From Nitrospiraceae bacterium (GTDB taxonomy: Bacteria > Nitrospirota > Thermodesulfovibrionia > UBA6902), in NCBI GenBank assembly GCA_020356065.1, contig CP070632.1:383464-447463 (forward strand): DNA of 64,000 nucleotides. Direction: 5' to 3'. This document shows, piece after piece, positions 27,285-35,417 of this stretch (position 1 is its first letter; each line of letters opens with the position of its first letter). The position numbers and the translations under genes were made by a program. The notes beneath the pieces were generated by a model. The model was given only the letters and a program-made list of their open reading frames with translations, did not search any database and was not told the origin of the DNA.

Positions 27285-27455
27285 GTTTCCCTTTCCTTCG
27301 CTGGAATTAACCAGTTCAGGTTCAGAGGGTCTCCCACTTCAGAACACAGATTAAAGATATCAGAACACAGATTTATTCTTTTATCTAAGGTCTGCGCTCT
27401 GGGCTCTGAGTTCTGTCAGTGAAACTCTCAGGCTATGCCTCCCCTAGGGTAGAAA
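27285..27455 (-). promoter_or_regulatory. TPP riboswitch (THI element)
   Basis: Minus-strand landmarks in order are CCCTAGGGGAGGC, GCCTGAGAG (27424-27432), ACCCTCTGAACCTGAA, CTGGTTAATTCCAGCG and AAGGAAAGGG. These are the conserved P2/J2-3 CUGAGA, P4 and P5 elements that bind thiamine pyrophosphate. The P3 arm between CTGAGAG and GGGAGACCC is long (about 95 bases) and made of heptad-array sequence. With ligand bound, the downstream terminator should form and shut off the thiamine genes. Confidence 0.93.
27339..27418. repeat. Inverted 7-bp-period arms forming the P3 extension of the riboswitch
   Basis: One arm reads TCAGAAC, ACAGATT, AAAGATA, TCAGAAC, ACAGATT (27339-27373). The other reads TCTGCGC, TCTGGGC, TCTGAGT, TCTGTCA (27391-27418) in inverted orientation. 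Both lie wholly between conserved riboswitch elements, where size is free to vary. Confidence 0.7.
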
Positions 27456-27458
27456 TAA

Positions 27459-27487
27459 AGTATACATCCCGATTTCATGTGTGTCAA
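27459..27487 (-). promoter_or_regulatory. Sigma-70 promoter of the thiamine operon
   Basis: TTGACA (27482-27487) and TATACT (27459-27464) on the minus strand are separated by exactly 17 bases. Transcription would begin within a few bases of the first riboswitch helix. Confidence 0.8.
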
Positions 27488-27553
27488 GCTATGCATTATA
27501 ATTCGCAAACCTATATCTTCTAAAAAAAAGTATATTTAAGTAAAATATTCAAC

Positions 27554-28432
27554 GTGTATATTTTTCTAATATTTTTTTTATCGATTCTCTTCTCCCCGGA
27601 TTATATTGAAGCATCAGGAGCATTTCCTGTTTATTCAGATCATGGATACCTCATAGGTAAAAACAGATCCTATATCCTGGGCAAAGGTGAAACCCTGATC
27701 GAGCTGGCGAGGATGTATGATACAGGATATAACGAAATCGTGGATGCCAATAAAAATATCGATCCATGGGTGCCGGGAAAAGGAACAGCCGTGACAATTC
27801 CGACATCCTGGCTTCTCCCGGAATTAATAGATAATGGGATCATCATCAATCTGGCGGAGTTGAGACTGTATTTTTTCTTCTCTTTGCGGGAAGCCAGGTA
27901 CATCAAGACGTACCCCATAGGAATTGGACGAGAGGGCTTTAATACTCCGACAGGCGATTTCAGTATCACCCTGAAGATGAAGGACCCGATATGGAAAGTA
28001 CCCGAAACTTCCAGAAGGGAAAATCCGGAGCTTCCTCTCTATGTGCTACCGGGACCGGACAATCCCCTGGGAGAGTACTGGCTGCAGCTTTCTGTAGATA
28101 CCTACGGAATCCACGGTACGAACAGGCCTTATGGGATAGGGAGAAGAGTCAGTCAGGGATGTATAAGGCTTTATCCCGAAGATATAAAGGATTTATACAA
28201 TTATGTTACTCCGGGAACACCAGTAAAAATTATCAGTGAGCCGGTAAAGGTAGGAATACACAATGATCAGATCTATATCGAGGTCCATGCCTCTGACCTG
28301 ACTGAGTCAGAGCTTATTAATATGGTGATTAAAAAACTTCACGGGAAGCACCTGTTAAAAGATATAAACACTGCTTTAATGATTAAATCAATAAAAAGTG
28401 CAACAGGGCTTCCCGCTTTAATATCCAATTAA
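27554..28432 (+). CDS. L,D-transpeptidase with LysM domain
   Basis: This is a periplasmic enzyme of the YkuD/ErfK family, which makes 3-3 peptidoglycan cross-links or attaches Lpp-type lipoproteins to peptidoglycan. The 292-residue protein has an N-terminal hydrophobic signal (1-20) and a LysM segment (YILGKGETLIELARMYDTGY, about 40-85). A YkuD domain follows with HGTNRPYGIGRRVSQGCIRL carrying the catalytic Cys near 203. The start is GTG 27554 without an obvious ribosome-binding site. It abuts, tail to tail, an Lpp-like lipoprotein gene ending in Lys, which points to that protein as a substrate. Confidence 0.88.
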   Translation: MYIFLIFFLSILFSPDYIEASGAFPVYSDHGYLIGKNRSYILGKGETLIELARMYDTGYNEIVDANKNIDPWVPGKGTAVTIPTSWLLPELIDNGIIINLAELRLYFFFSLREARYIKTYPIGIGREGFNTPTGDFSITLKMKDPIWKVPETSRRENPELPLYVLPGPDNPLGEYWLQLSVDTYGIHGTNRPYGIGRRVSQGCIRLYPEDIKDLYNYVTPGTPVKIISEPVKVGIHNDQIYIEVHASDLTESELINMVIKKLHGKHLLKDINTALMIKSIKSATGLPALISN

Positions 28433-28738
28433 TTACTTCTGTTGTTTCATTTCAAATGCCTTGACCGCCTTTTCAGCTGAGCTTTCTGCACTGTCTGCAG
28501 CACGTTCTGCCCTGTTGGCAGCTCTCTCTGCTCTGTCGGCAGCAGCCTCGGAACGGTCAGCTTCACTTGTTGCCTTGCTTGCAGAAGCAGATGCACTTTC
28601 TGCGGATGCCTTTGCATCTTTAGCATTATCCAAGGCACTGTCAAGCAACGCTTTATCTTCCGGTTCCAATGTATACTTTGTTGTACATCCTGCCAGAGCC
28701 AGAATAAGCACCATGAGAAAAATAGACACAATTTTCAT
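28433..28738 (-). CDS. Lpp-like alanine-zipper outer membrane lipoprotein
   Basis: This is a 101-residue lipoprotein with signal peptide and lipobox LALAGC, the lipidated Cys at residue 18. The mature part (about 60 residues) is an Ala-rich coiled coil with repeats such as AERAANRAERAADSAESSAE, as in Lpp and OprI, and it ends with Lys (FEMKQQK). In E. coli the terminal Lys of Lpp is the peptidoglycan attachment site. GAAAGGAGGG precedes the ATG. Its neighbour, abutting tail to tail, is an L,D-transpeptidase. Sequence identity to Lpp was not tested; the call rests on architecture. Confidence 0.82.
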   Translation of the reverse strand: MKIVSIFLMVLILALAGCTTKYTLEPEDKALLDSALDNAKDAKASAESASASASKATSEADRSEAAADRAERAANRAERAADSAESSAEKAVKAFEMKQQK

Positions 28739-29048
28739 GTAATCCCTCCTTTCGCTTGTTTTTTAATAGATACATAAACATATTCTGTTCCGTTTTGCAA
28801 GTATTTTTTAGACTAATGCTGGCTTGTGTTTTTCAGCCCATATTTTTCTTGATTCTTATTATTACGGCAGGCATGGAAAAAAGGGTATTCATCGATACAA
28901 TAGAGATAACTGTCTAGAAAAAACTGCCCGGATGTGAATAAAAGCTGAAAAGATGAATATAATAAATCTTATCTCATGTAACGATTTTTTTTAGCCTGTT
29001 TATCGTAAGGTAAGAACTATCCGCACCAGACTCGCTGTACATAAAAAT
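28739..29048. other. Spacer upstream of the lipoprotein gene and downstream of aconitase
   Basis: About 310 bases hold no gene I can support. A possible weak promoter for the lipoprotein gene (TTGCAA, 18 bases, TATGTA on the minus strand) lies about 35-65 bases upstream of its start. Confidence 0.45.
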
Positions 29049-30968
29049 TCAGGATTTGTTTTTCACGTAGTTAAGCAATCCACCCGCAAGAATAATCTCG
29101 CGCTGTCTCTGTGTAAGTCTGTGTTCAGATGAAAAGGTTTTGCCCGACGTTTTATCAATAAACGTAATAGTGTCTGCATTTTTCACCTCTTCTGCCAATG
29201 AAGGAAACTCAACCACTCTTCCCTCTTGAAGAAAGTTATATATCTCAGGCGTGAGCATTAAGGGAATGATACCGAAATTAATAAGGTTGTCTTTATGGAT
29301 ACGGGCAAATGACTTTGCAAATACAACCTTTATTCCAAGATACATGGGAGCAAGGGCTGCATGCTCCCTGCTCGACCCCTGACCGTAATTATTCCCTCCG
29401 ACAACAATACCGCCATCCGATTCTTTTGCTCTGGAGATAAACTCACTGTCTATTTTTGAAAATACGTATTCTGAAATAGCCGGAATATTTGACCTGAGCG
29501 GAAGAATCTTGGCCCCGGCCGGCATAATATCGTCAGTGGTAATGTTATCTCCAACCTTTATTATGACGCGGGAAGTGAGAGACTCTTCAAGAGGCGACTT
29601 TACTGGGAAGGGTTTGATATTTGGACCCCTTTCAACCATAACCTTTTCAGGTTCTTTTGACGGAGGAATGATCATGGCATCATCGATTATGTACCTGTCG
29701 GGCAGAGGAATCACAATGGGTCCGTTCAACACTTCTGCGGGGTCGGTTATTGCACCTGTGATCGCAGATACTGATGCGGTCACTGGACTGCACAAATATG
29801 ACTGGTCATTCGGAGTACCACTTCTTCCGGGGAAGTTCCTGTTAAATGTTCTTAGGGTCACAGCTCCGGTAGGAGGCGACTGTCCCATCCCGATACAGGG
29901 ACCGCAGGTGCTCTCAAGTATCCTGGCACCGGCAGATACAAGATCGGCAAGAGCACCGTTTCCAGATACCATCTGTAATGTCTGGCGTGACCCGGGACTG
30001 ATCGTAAGGCTTACATCCGGGTGTACTTTTTTCCCTTTGAGAATCTTTGCGGAAACCATCAAATCAGCATATGAGGAATTTACACAACTTCCAATGCATA
30101 CCTGTTTTACGGGTATGCCCTTTACATCCTGTACCGTCCTGATATTATCAGGACTGGAGGGTGCTGCTACAAGCGGCGCAAGGGTATCAAGGTTGACTTC
30201 TCTCTCTTCGTCATAAACGGCATCAGTGTCAGGAACGAGCTCGACCCAATCATCTTCTCGTCCCTGGGCTTTCAGGAAAGCCCTCGTCTGGTCATCAGAC
30301 GGAAAGACCGATGAGGTGGCACCCAGCTCAGCACCCATATTGGTAATAGTCGCTCTCTCAGGAACGGTAAGGTCCTTGAGCGCTTCCCCTGTATATTCAA
30401 TAATCTTTCCCACTCCTCCTTTGACGCTGAGCTGTCTTAACACATCGAGGATAATGTCTTTTGCACTCACCCCTTTTTTCAACGATCCTTTCAGGTTCAT
30501 CTTAACCACTTTTGGCATAACAAGCCAGAATGGTTCTCCGGCCATGGCAAGAGCAACATTCAGTCCTCCGGCACCGATCGCAAGCATACCAAGAGCACCG
30601 GCATTTGGTGTATGGCTGTCCGATCCGAGCAGTGTCTGACCGGGTCTTGCAAAACGCTCAAGATGGACCTGGTGGCATATGCCGTTTCCGGGCCTTGAAA
30701 AAAACACACCGTATTTACTCGCAATTGTCTGGAGAAAACGGTGGTCATCAGCATTTTCAAAACCTGACTGGAGGGTATTATGGTCCACATAACTGACCGA
30801 AACCTTTGTTCTGACGTGCGGGATGCCCATCGCTTCAAACTCAAGATAGGCCATTGTGCCGGTTGCGTCCTGGGTCAAGGTCTGGTCTATTGATACGGCT
30901 ATCTCGTTTCCGGCTTTCATCTCCCCTTCAGCAAGATGTGACGATATAAGTTTCTGTGCTACATTCAT
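29049..30968 (-). CDS. Aconitate hydratase, Aquifex type
   Basis: Aconitase interconverts citrate and isocitrate through a 4Fe-4S cluster. The 639-residue protein belongs to the shorter aconitase class seen in Aquifex and many anaerobes. It has LLGSDSHTPNAGALGMLAIG, the cluster cysteines in CIGSCVNSS and STCGPCIGMG, and a swivel domain with GDNITTDDIMPAG and GGNNYGQGSSREHAAL. It is the last gene of the long minus-strand series, about 85 bases after the NUDIX gene. Confidence 0.94.
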   Translation of the reverse strand: MNVAQKLISSHLAEGEMKAGNEIAVSIDQTLTQDATGTMAYLEFEAMGIPHVRTKVSVSYVDHNTLQSGFENADDHRFLQTIASKYGVFFSRPGNGICHQVHLERFARPGQTLLGSDSHTPNAGALGMLAIGAGGLNVALAMAGEPFWLVMPKVVKMNLKGSLKKGVSAKDIILDVLRQLSVKGGVGKIIEYTGEALKDLTVPERATITNMGAELGATSSVFPSDDQTRAFLKAQGREDDWVELVPDTDAVYDEEREVNLDTLAPLVAAPSSPDNIRTVQDVKGIPVKQVCIGSCVNSSYADLMVSAKILKGKKVHPDVSLTISPGSRQTLQMVSGNGALADLVSAGARILESTCGPCIGMGQSPPTGAVTLRTFNRNFPGRSGTPNDQSYLCSPVTASVSAITGAITDPAEVLNGPIVIPLPDRYIIDDAMIIPPSKEPEKVMVERGPNIKPFPVKSPLEESLTSRVIIKVGDNITTDDIMPAGAKILPLRSNIPAISEYVFSKIDSEFISRAKESDGGIVVGGNNYGQGSSREHAALAPMYLGIKVVFAKSFARIHKDNLINFGIIPLMLTPEIYNFLQEGRVVEFPSLAEEVKNADTITFIDKTSGKTFSSEHRLTQRQREIILAGGLLNYVKNKS

Positions 30969-31053
30969 ATGTAAAATCCTCCGAATTTATTAACAATCAT
31001 GAAGAAAATAAGCTGTCACACCATAAACGGTTGTCGAGGCAAGATGTACAGAT

Positions 31054-31518
31054 TTAACCATGCTGCTTAAACTGAACCAATTTGTCATTGATCATATCAT
31101 TGGCCTTCAGCATTATTTCTTTTTCACTCTTATAAGATAACGTTTTTAAAGCCTCTTCAATGGGAAACCATTTTGCTTCATCAACTTCGTGATCGTGGTC
31201 ATCAGTGCTTCCGCTGATATACTTTAAAAGATACAGGTGGACCGTCTTATGAATCTTCAACATATCGCTTTTTAGAAAGTACCAGTATGAAATCTCTCCG
31301 ATTTTTTCTATGAGTTTACCTGTGAGTCCTGTTTCTTCCCGTACCTCCCGAAGAGCAGTCTCTGTGGGTTTTTCGCCTCTGTCAATAATTCCCTTGGGCA
31401 GACACCATGCATTCTTCCCCCTCACCAGCACAAGCACCACCTCGATGCCCTTTTCCGATACCCGTGATATAACTCCGCCTGAAGATATGAGCTTCTTTAT
31501 TTCAGGTGGTCTGCTCAT
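31054..31518 (-). CDS. NUDIX hydrolase
   Basis: This 154-residue protein carries a complete Nudix box, GIIDRGEKPTETALREVREE followed by TGL, matching GX5EX7REUXEEXGU. The WCLPKG lead-in and the LYLLKY strand resemble diadenosine polyphosphate hydrolases (Ap4A type), but the substrate cannot be assigned from sequence alone. It follows rseP by seven bases. Confidence 0.9.
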   Translation of the reverse strand: MSRPPEIKKLISSGGVISRVSEKGIEVVLVLVRGKNAWCLPKGIIDRGEKPTETALREVREETGLTGKLIEKIGEISYWYFLKSDMLKIHKTVHLYLLKYISGSTDDHDHEVDEAKWFPIEEALKTLSYKSEKEIMLKANDMINDKLVQFKQHG

Positions 31519-31525
31519 GTAATAA

Positions 31526-32632
31526 TTACGGAATAACAGTTTTTTGAAACCAGGGGACGATGACTCTTACCGTATCGTTATAAAGTACAAAAAATATCAA
31601 TAACAGAAGCAGGGTCATCCCTACCTTGTTGGCAGCCACCATGACTTTTTCACTTATCGGTTTTCCTCTGATCGCCTCTATGATAAAGAACATTACATGC
31701 CCTCCATCAAGAACAGGCACAGGCAGCAGATTTAAGATTGCCAGGTTAATACTGATTATCGCAATAAAATTGAAATACGTAAAAACTCCTACAGACGCGG
31801 CCTTGGCAGCAGCGTCCACAATGAGGATGGGACCTCCTATCTGCTTTGCTGATACCGTCCCGGCAAACAGCCTGACAACAACGTCCAGTGTAAGTACACA
31901 CCATTCATATACAGCCTGTACCGCCTTAAAGGGAGCTGAAAAAATACTGTCACTCTTGATAACCTTTGCATTGAACTTTTTTGATATACCTATCCTGCCG
32001 ATGGTCGTCTCTTCACCCTGTTCATTCTTGACCTTCGTAGGTTCCGGTACAATTTTGACAGGTAACAGTTCTTCTCCCCTTCTGACTTGCAGGACAAGTT
32101 CCTTGCCTGGATTTCTGGAAAATATGTCAGCCATCTCATTCCAGTCTCTGACAGACTCTCCATTAATCGACACAATAGTGTCATCCTTAACTAACCCTGC
32201 CTTCATTGCGGGAGAGTCTTCCATAACACTCTCAAGCGTAGTAGTGATGCTGTCCAGTTTGGGGATCGCTACGGGAAAGTCTGTACTCAGGAACACCACG
32301 AATATGATATATGCCAGAACAAGGTTAAAAACCGGGCCCGCAAGAACTATTGATGCCCTTTTCCATACTGTCTGATTATTGAATGCCCGGGGCTTGTCTT
32401 CTTCTGATATTTCCTCTCCCGGCTCTTCACCAAGAGGTTTAACATAGCCTCCGAGAGGAATTGCCGACAGGAGGTATTCCGTTTCCCCGACTTTTTTGCC
32501 AAGGATCTTGGGGCCGAATCCGAGTGAAAATTTCATCACCTTAACGCCGACAAGCTTGGCCAATATAAAATGCCCGAGTTCATGAAAAAAGATCAGCAAT
32601 CCAAATAAAATAACCGCCCAAATAAATGTCAT
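31526..32632 (-). CDS. rseP: Site-2 zinc protease RseP/RasP family
   Basis: This intramembrane metalloprotease cleaves anti-sigma factors and signal-peptide remnants. The HELGH zinc motif is at residues 17-21 in the first membrane helix. A single PDZ domain follows (about 115-200; SPAMKAGLVKDDTIVSINGE), and the third zinc ligand lies in LAILNLLPVPVLDGGH. Proteobacterial RseP usually has two PDZ domains, so this is the shorter form. It overlaps dxr by four bases. Confidence 0.94.
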   Translation of the reverse strand: MTFIWAVILFGLLIFFHELGHFILAKLVGVKVMKFSLGFGPKILGKKVGETEYLLSAIPLGGYVKPLGEEPGEEISEEDKPRAFNNQTVWKRASIVLAGPVFNLVLAYIIFVVFLSTDFPVAIPKLDSITTTLESVMEDSPAMKAGLVKDDTIVSINGESVRDWNEMADIFSRNPGKELVLQVRRGEELLPVKIVPEPTKVKNEQGEETTIGRIGISKKFNAKVIKSDSIFSAPFKAVQAVYEWCVLTLDVVVRLFAGTVSAKQIGGPILIVDAAAKAASVGVFTYFNFIAIISINLAILNLLPVPVLDGGHVMFFIIEAIRGKPISEKVMVAANKVGMTLLLLLIFFVLYNDTVRVIVPWFQKTVIP

Positions 32633-33786
32633 AATTTAATTTCTCCATTCAGCAATTCATTTGCTTTTACTTTTGCCCACTCCGAGGCCTGTAGTACCTC
32701 TTCTATTGTTTCATATTCTTTTACTTTATGGCTATCCATTGTTTCTGATACTACCCTGGTTATATCCGGAAAAGATATTTTGTCATCAAGGAATGCATCC
32801 ACCGCAACTTCATTCGCGGCATTTAAAACGCACGGCATGGTGCCTCCTGAAATCAGTGCCCTGTATGTTAAATCAATTGACGGATACTTCTCCCTGTCAG
32901 GCTCTTCAAATGTAAGTTTACGTATCTCTGCAAGGTTAAGCGACGGCAATACATCTCCAAACCTTTCAGGGTAGGACAGTGCGTAACTGATTGGTCCTTT
33001 CATGTCAGGAAGAGACAGCTGGGCGATTATGCTGCTGTCAATGAACTCCACCATTGAATGGACAATACTCTGGGGATGAATGATGATCCCGATCTTTTCT
33101 ACCGGCAGGTCAAAAAGCCATTTGGCCTCGATCACCTCAAGTCCCTTGTTCATCAGGGTGGCTGAATCGATAGTTATTTTCCTTCCCATTTCCCAGTTCG
33201 GATGTCTCAGAGCCTCGGCAGATGTAACGGTATTGAGTTCAGACAGACTCCTGTCCCGAAACGCTCCTCCTGACGCAGTGAGAATTACTCTTGTTACTTC
33301 TTCCATGTCTCTTCCGTGAAGACACTGGAAAACCGCGCTGTGTTCACTGTCAACAGGCAGGATATGTACTCCATGTCCGGCAGCTTCGGCCATTATGAGT
33401 TTACCCGCCATCACAAGAGCCTCCTTTGTTGCAAGCGCTATGTCCTTGCCCGCCCTTATAGCTCTGTATGTGGGTATAAGACCGGGAGAACCCACTATGG
33501 ATGAAACAACCATGTCAGACGTCTCCATGGTAGCAGCCGCAACCAAACCATCTTCCCCTGAAAGAATCTCAACCGGGAGGTTCTTCTTTTTAAGCTCTTC
33601 TGCTGCTGCTGTGTCATATACTGCCACCAGATCAGGTTTAAATGAATGAATTTGTGATTCAAGCAGACTGATATTATTTCTCGCTGCAAGAGCACAGACT
33701 TTAAACCTCTGAGGATTACGGCCTACAACCTCTAGTGTATTTCGGCCTATAGAACCTGTTGATCCAAGAACCGACAGTGTTTTCAC
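32629..33786 (-). CDS. dxr: 1-deoxy-D-xylulose 5-phosphate reductoisomerase
   Basis: DXR makes MEP, the committed step of the non-mevalonate isoprenoid pathway feeding undecaprenyl phosphate. The 385-residue protein has the NADPH loop VLGSTGSIGRNTLE, ALATKEALVMAG, the metal and substrate residues in PVDSEHSAVFQCL and LTASGGAFRD, and WEMGRKITIDSATLMNKGLE. It overlaps cdsA and rseP by four bases each. The order uppS-cdsA-dxr-rseP is conserved widely. Confidence 0.97.
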   Translation of the reverse strand: MKTLSVLGSTGSIGRNTLEVVGRNPQRFKVCALAARNNISLLESQIHSFKPDLVAVYDTAAAEELKKKNLPVEILSGEDGLVAAATMETSDMVVSSIVGSPGLIPTYRAIRAGKDIALATKEALVMAGKLIMAEAAGHGVHILPVDSEHSAVFQCLHGRDMEEVTRVILTASGGAFRDRSLSELNTVTSAEALRHPNWEMGRKITIDSATLMNKGLEVIEAKWLFDLPVEKIGIIIHPQSIVHSMVEFIDSSIIAQLSLPDMKGPISYALSYPERFGDVLPSLNLAEIRKLTFEEPDREKYPSIDLTYRALISGGTMPCVLNAANEVAVDAFLDDKISFPDITRVVSETMDSHKVKEYETIEEVLQASEWAKVKANELLNGEIKL

Positions 33787-34607
33787 AAAAACCTCACAAT
33801 AAAATAAAGTGCCGGACCGGCAACCAGAAATCCGTCAATCTTATCAAGAAATCCTCCGTGTCCCGGTATCAGATTTCCGGAGTCCTTCACCCCTGCGTCT
33901 CTTTTAAACATTGATTCTATGAGATCTCCCAGAACAGTAGCGAGTCCAAGGGCCACACCTGTTGCAGCGGCACCAGATGCTGAAAGGCCCTGGATATTCA
34001 TGACGATAGTTATCATTACAGCGCCGGCAGATCCTCCCAGGAGACTGCCAAATGCACCTTCCATGGTCTTGTTGGGACTCACGGAGGGGAACAGTTTGTG
34101 TTTACCAAGATACTTCCCTATATAATATGCCATGCTGTCAGCAAACCATACCGATACATACAACAAGAAAATATATTCTACCCCTGCGTCAATCCGGAGA
34201 AACCACTGGAAACTGAGAAATATCCCGATATAAAAGAATCCTGTACCGAGAGGGCCAATCTCTGACATGCTTCCTTCAGGAGTCTGACGGTCGAATAATC
34301 TCAAGAGAAAGAGAGCAAGAAAACCTAAAAATAACGCCTCTAAAAAAAACTCGGAATGTAGACAGATAATATAAAAAATACCGCCGCCAATTAATACTCC
34401 CGGAATAATAAATCGATTTCTCAGGCCATACATCGTATAAAACTCATTCATTGCCATAACACAGACAACGGTAAGAAGGGCGAGAAAGTAAGGCATCGGC
34501 GGTAGATAATACAGATAGACAGCAAGCACGGGCAATATTGCAGCGGCAACCACAATCCTTTTCCAGTTAAAGTCTGAGGCTGTCTTTTCAGACATATATA
34601 TTTCCAT
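33783..34607 (-). CDS. cdsA: Phosphatidate cytidylyltransferase
   Basis: CdsA makes CDP-diacylglycerol for phospholipid synthesis. The 274-residue polytopic membrane protein carries the signature near the C-terminus, FKRDAGVKDSGNLIPGHGGF followed by LDKIDG. An internal ATG four codons in (34595) has GGAA six bases upstream and may be the true start. It lies in the uppS-cdsA-dxr-rseP run. Confidence 0.95.
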   Translation of the reverse strand: MEIYMSEKTASDFNWKRIVVAAAILPVLAVYLYYLPPMPYFLALLTVVCVMAMNEFYTMYGLRNRFIIPGVLIGGGIFYIICLHSEFFLEALFLGFLALFLLRLFDRQTPEGSMSEIGPLGTGFFYIGIFLSFQWFLRIDAGVEYIFLLYVSVWFADSMAYYIGKYLGKHKLFPSVSPNKTMEGAFGSLLGGSAGAVMITIVMNIQGLSASGAAATGVALGLATVLGDLIESMFKRDAGVKDSGNLIPGHGGFLDKIDGFLVAGPALYFIVRFL

Positions 34608-34709
34608 TAGTTCTTCTATTCATATATTGTCACAGTGGCTGTTTTAAGCAACTACATACATTCCATATATCGAGACAGAAATTTCCTGAAAATGTCTTTA
34701 TGATCTGAC

Positions 34710-35405
34710 TCATCTGTTGCCCGGCAGTGCTCCATATCTTCGTTCCCTGATTTTAAATTCCTCAATCGCCTTCCTGAATTCCTCCTTGCCAAAATCAGGC
34801 CAGAGTGTGTCAGTGAAATAAAATTCAGAATAAGCCGATTGCCACAGCAGGAAATTACTCAGCCTCATTTCCCCGCTTGTTCGAATAATAAGATCAGGAT
34901 CGGGAATGCCTTTTGTATATAAATTGTCTGCCAGGGTGCTCTCATCAATCTCATCAATTCCCATTCCTTTTTCTATCATGCTTTTGACAGACGCAACGAT
35001 TTCTGCCCTGCCACCATAACTGAGCGCACTCGACAGTATAAGGCCGGTATTATTTTCAGTAAGTTCCTGAAAATCCTGAACCAGCTTGCGAGTTTTATCC
35101 GGCAATCGTCTGATATCCCCGAGAGCTCTGAAGACGATGTTCATTTTGTGCAGCCGCTTCATCTCACTTTTTATATATGAATTCAGGATGCCCATAAGCG
35201 CATTGACCTCTGTAGACGGCCTCTGCCAGTTCTCCATCGAAAACGTATAAAAAGTGACAGCTTTAAGTTTATGCTCAATTGCAGCATCAATTATTTCATT
35301 TACTTTTTTTACGCCATTTCTATGCCCCTCGATCCGGGGAAGGTTCCTGGCTTTGGCCCATCGTCCGTTTCCATCCATAATTAACGCTACATGTCCTATA
35401 TTCAT
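34710..35405 (-). CDS. uppS: Undecaprenyl diphosphate synthase
   Basis: UppS builds the C55 lipid carrier for peptidoglycan and LPS. The 231-residue protein has LIMDGNGRWAKARNLPRIEG at the N-terminus with the catalytic Asp, TFYTFSMENWQRP, and DLIIRTSGEMRLSNFLLWQS followed by an LWPDF motif. Length is normal. It follows the VCBS-like protein gene closely. Confidence 0.97.
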   Translation of the reverse strand: MNIGHVALIMDGNGRWAKARNLPRIEGHRNGVKKVNEIIDAAIEHKLKAVTFYTFSMENWQRPSTEVNALMGILNSYIKSEMKRLHKMNIVFRALGDIRRLPDKTRKLVQDFQELTENNTGLILSSALSYGGRAEIVASVKSMIEKGMGIDEIDESTLADNLYTKGIPDPDLIIRTSGEMRLSNFLLWQSAYSEFYFTDTLWPDFGKEEFRKAIEEFKIRERRYGALPGNR

Positions 35406-35417
35406 TTCGAAGATCCT

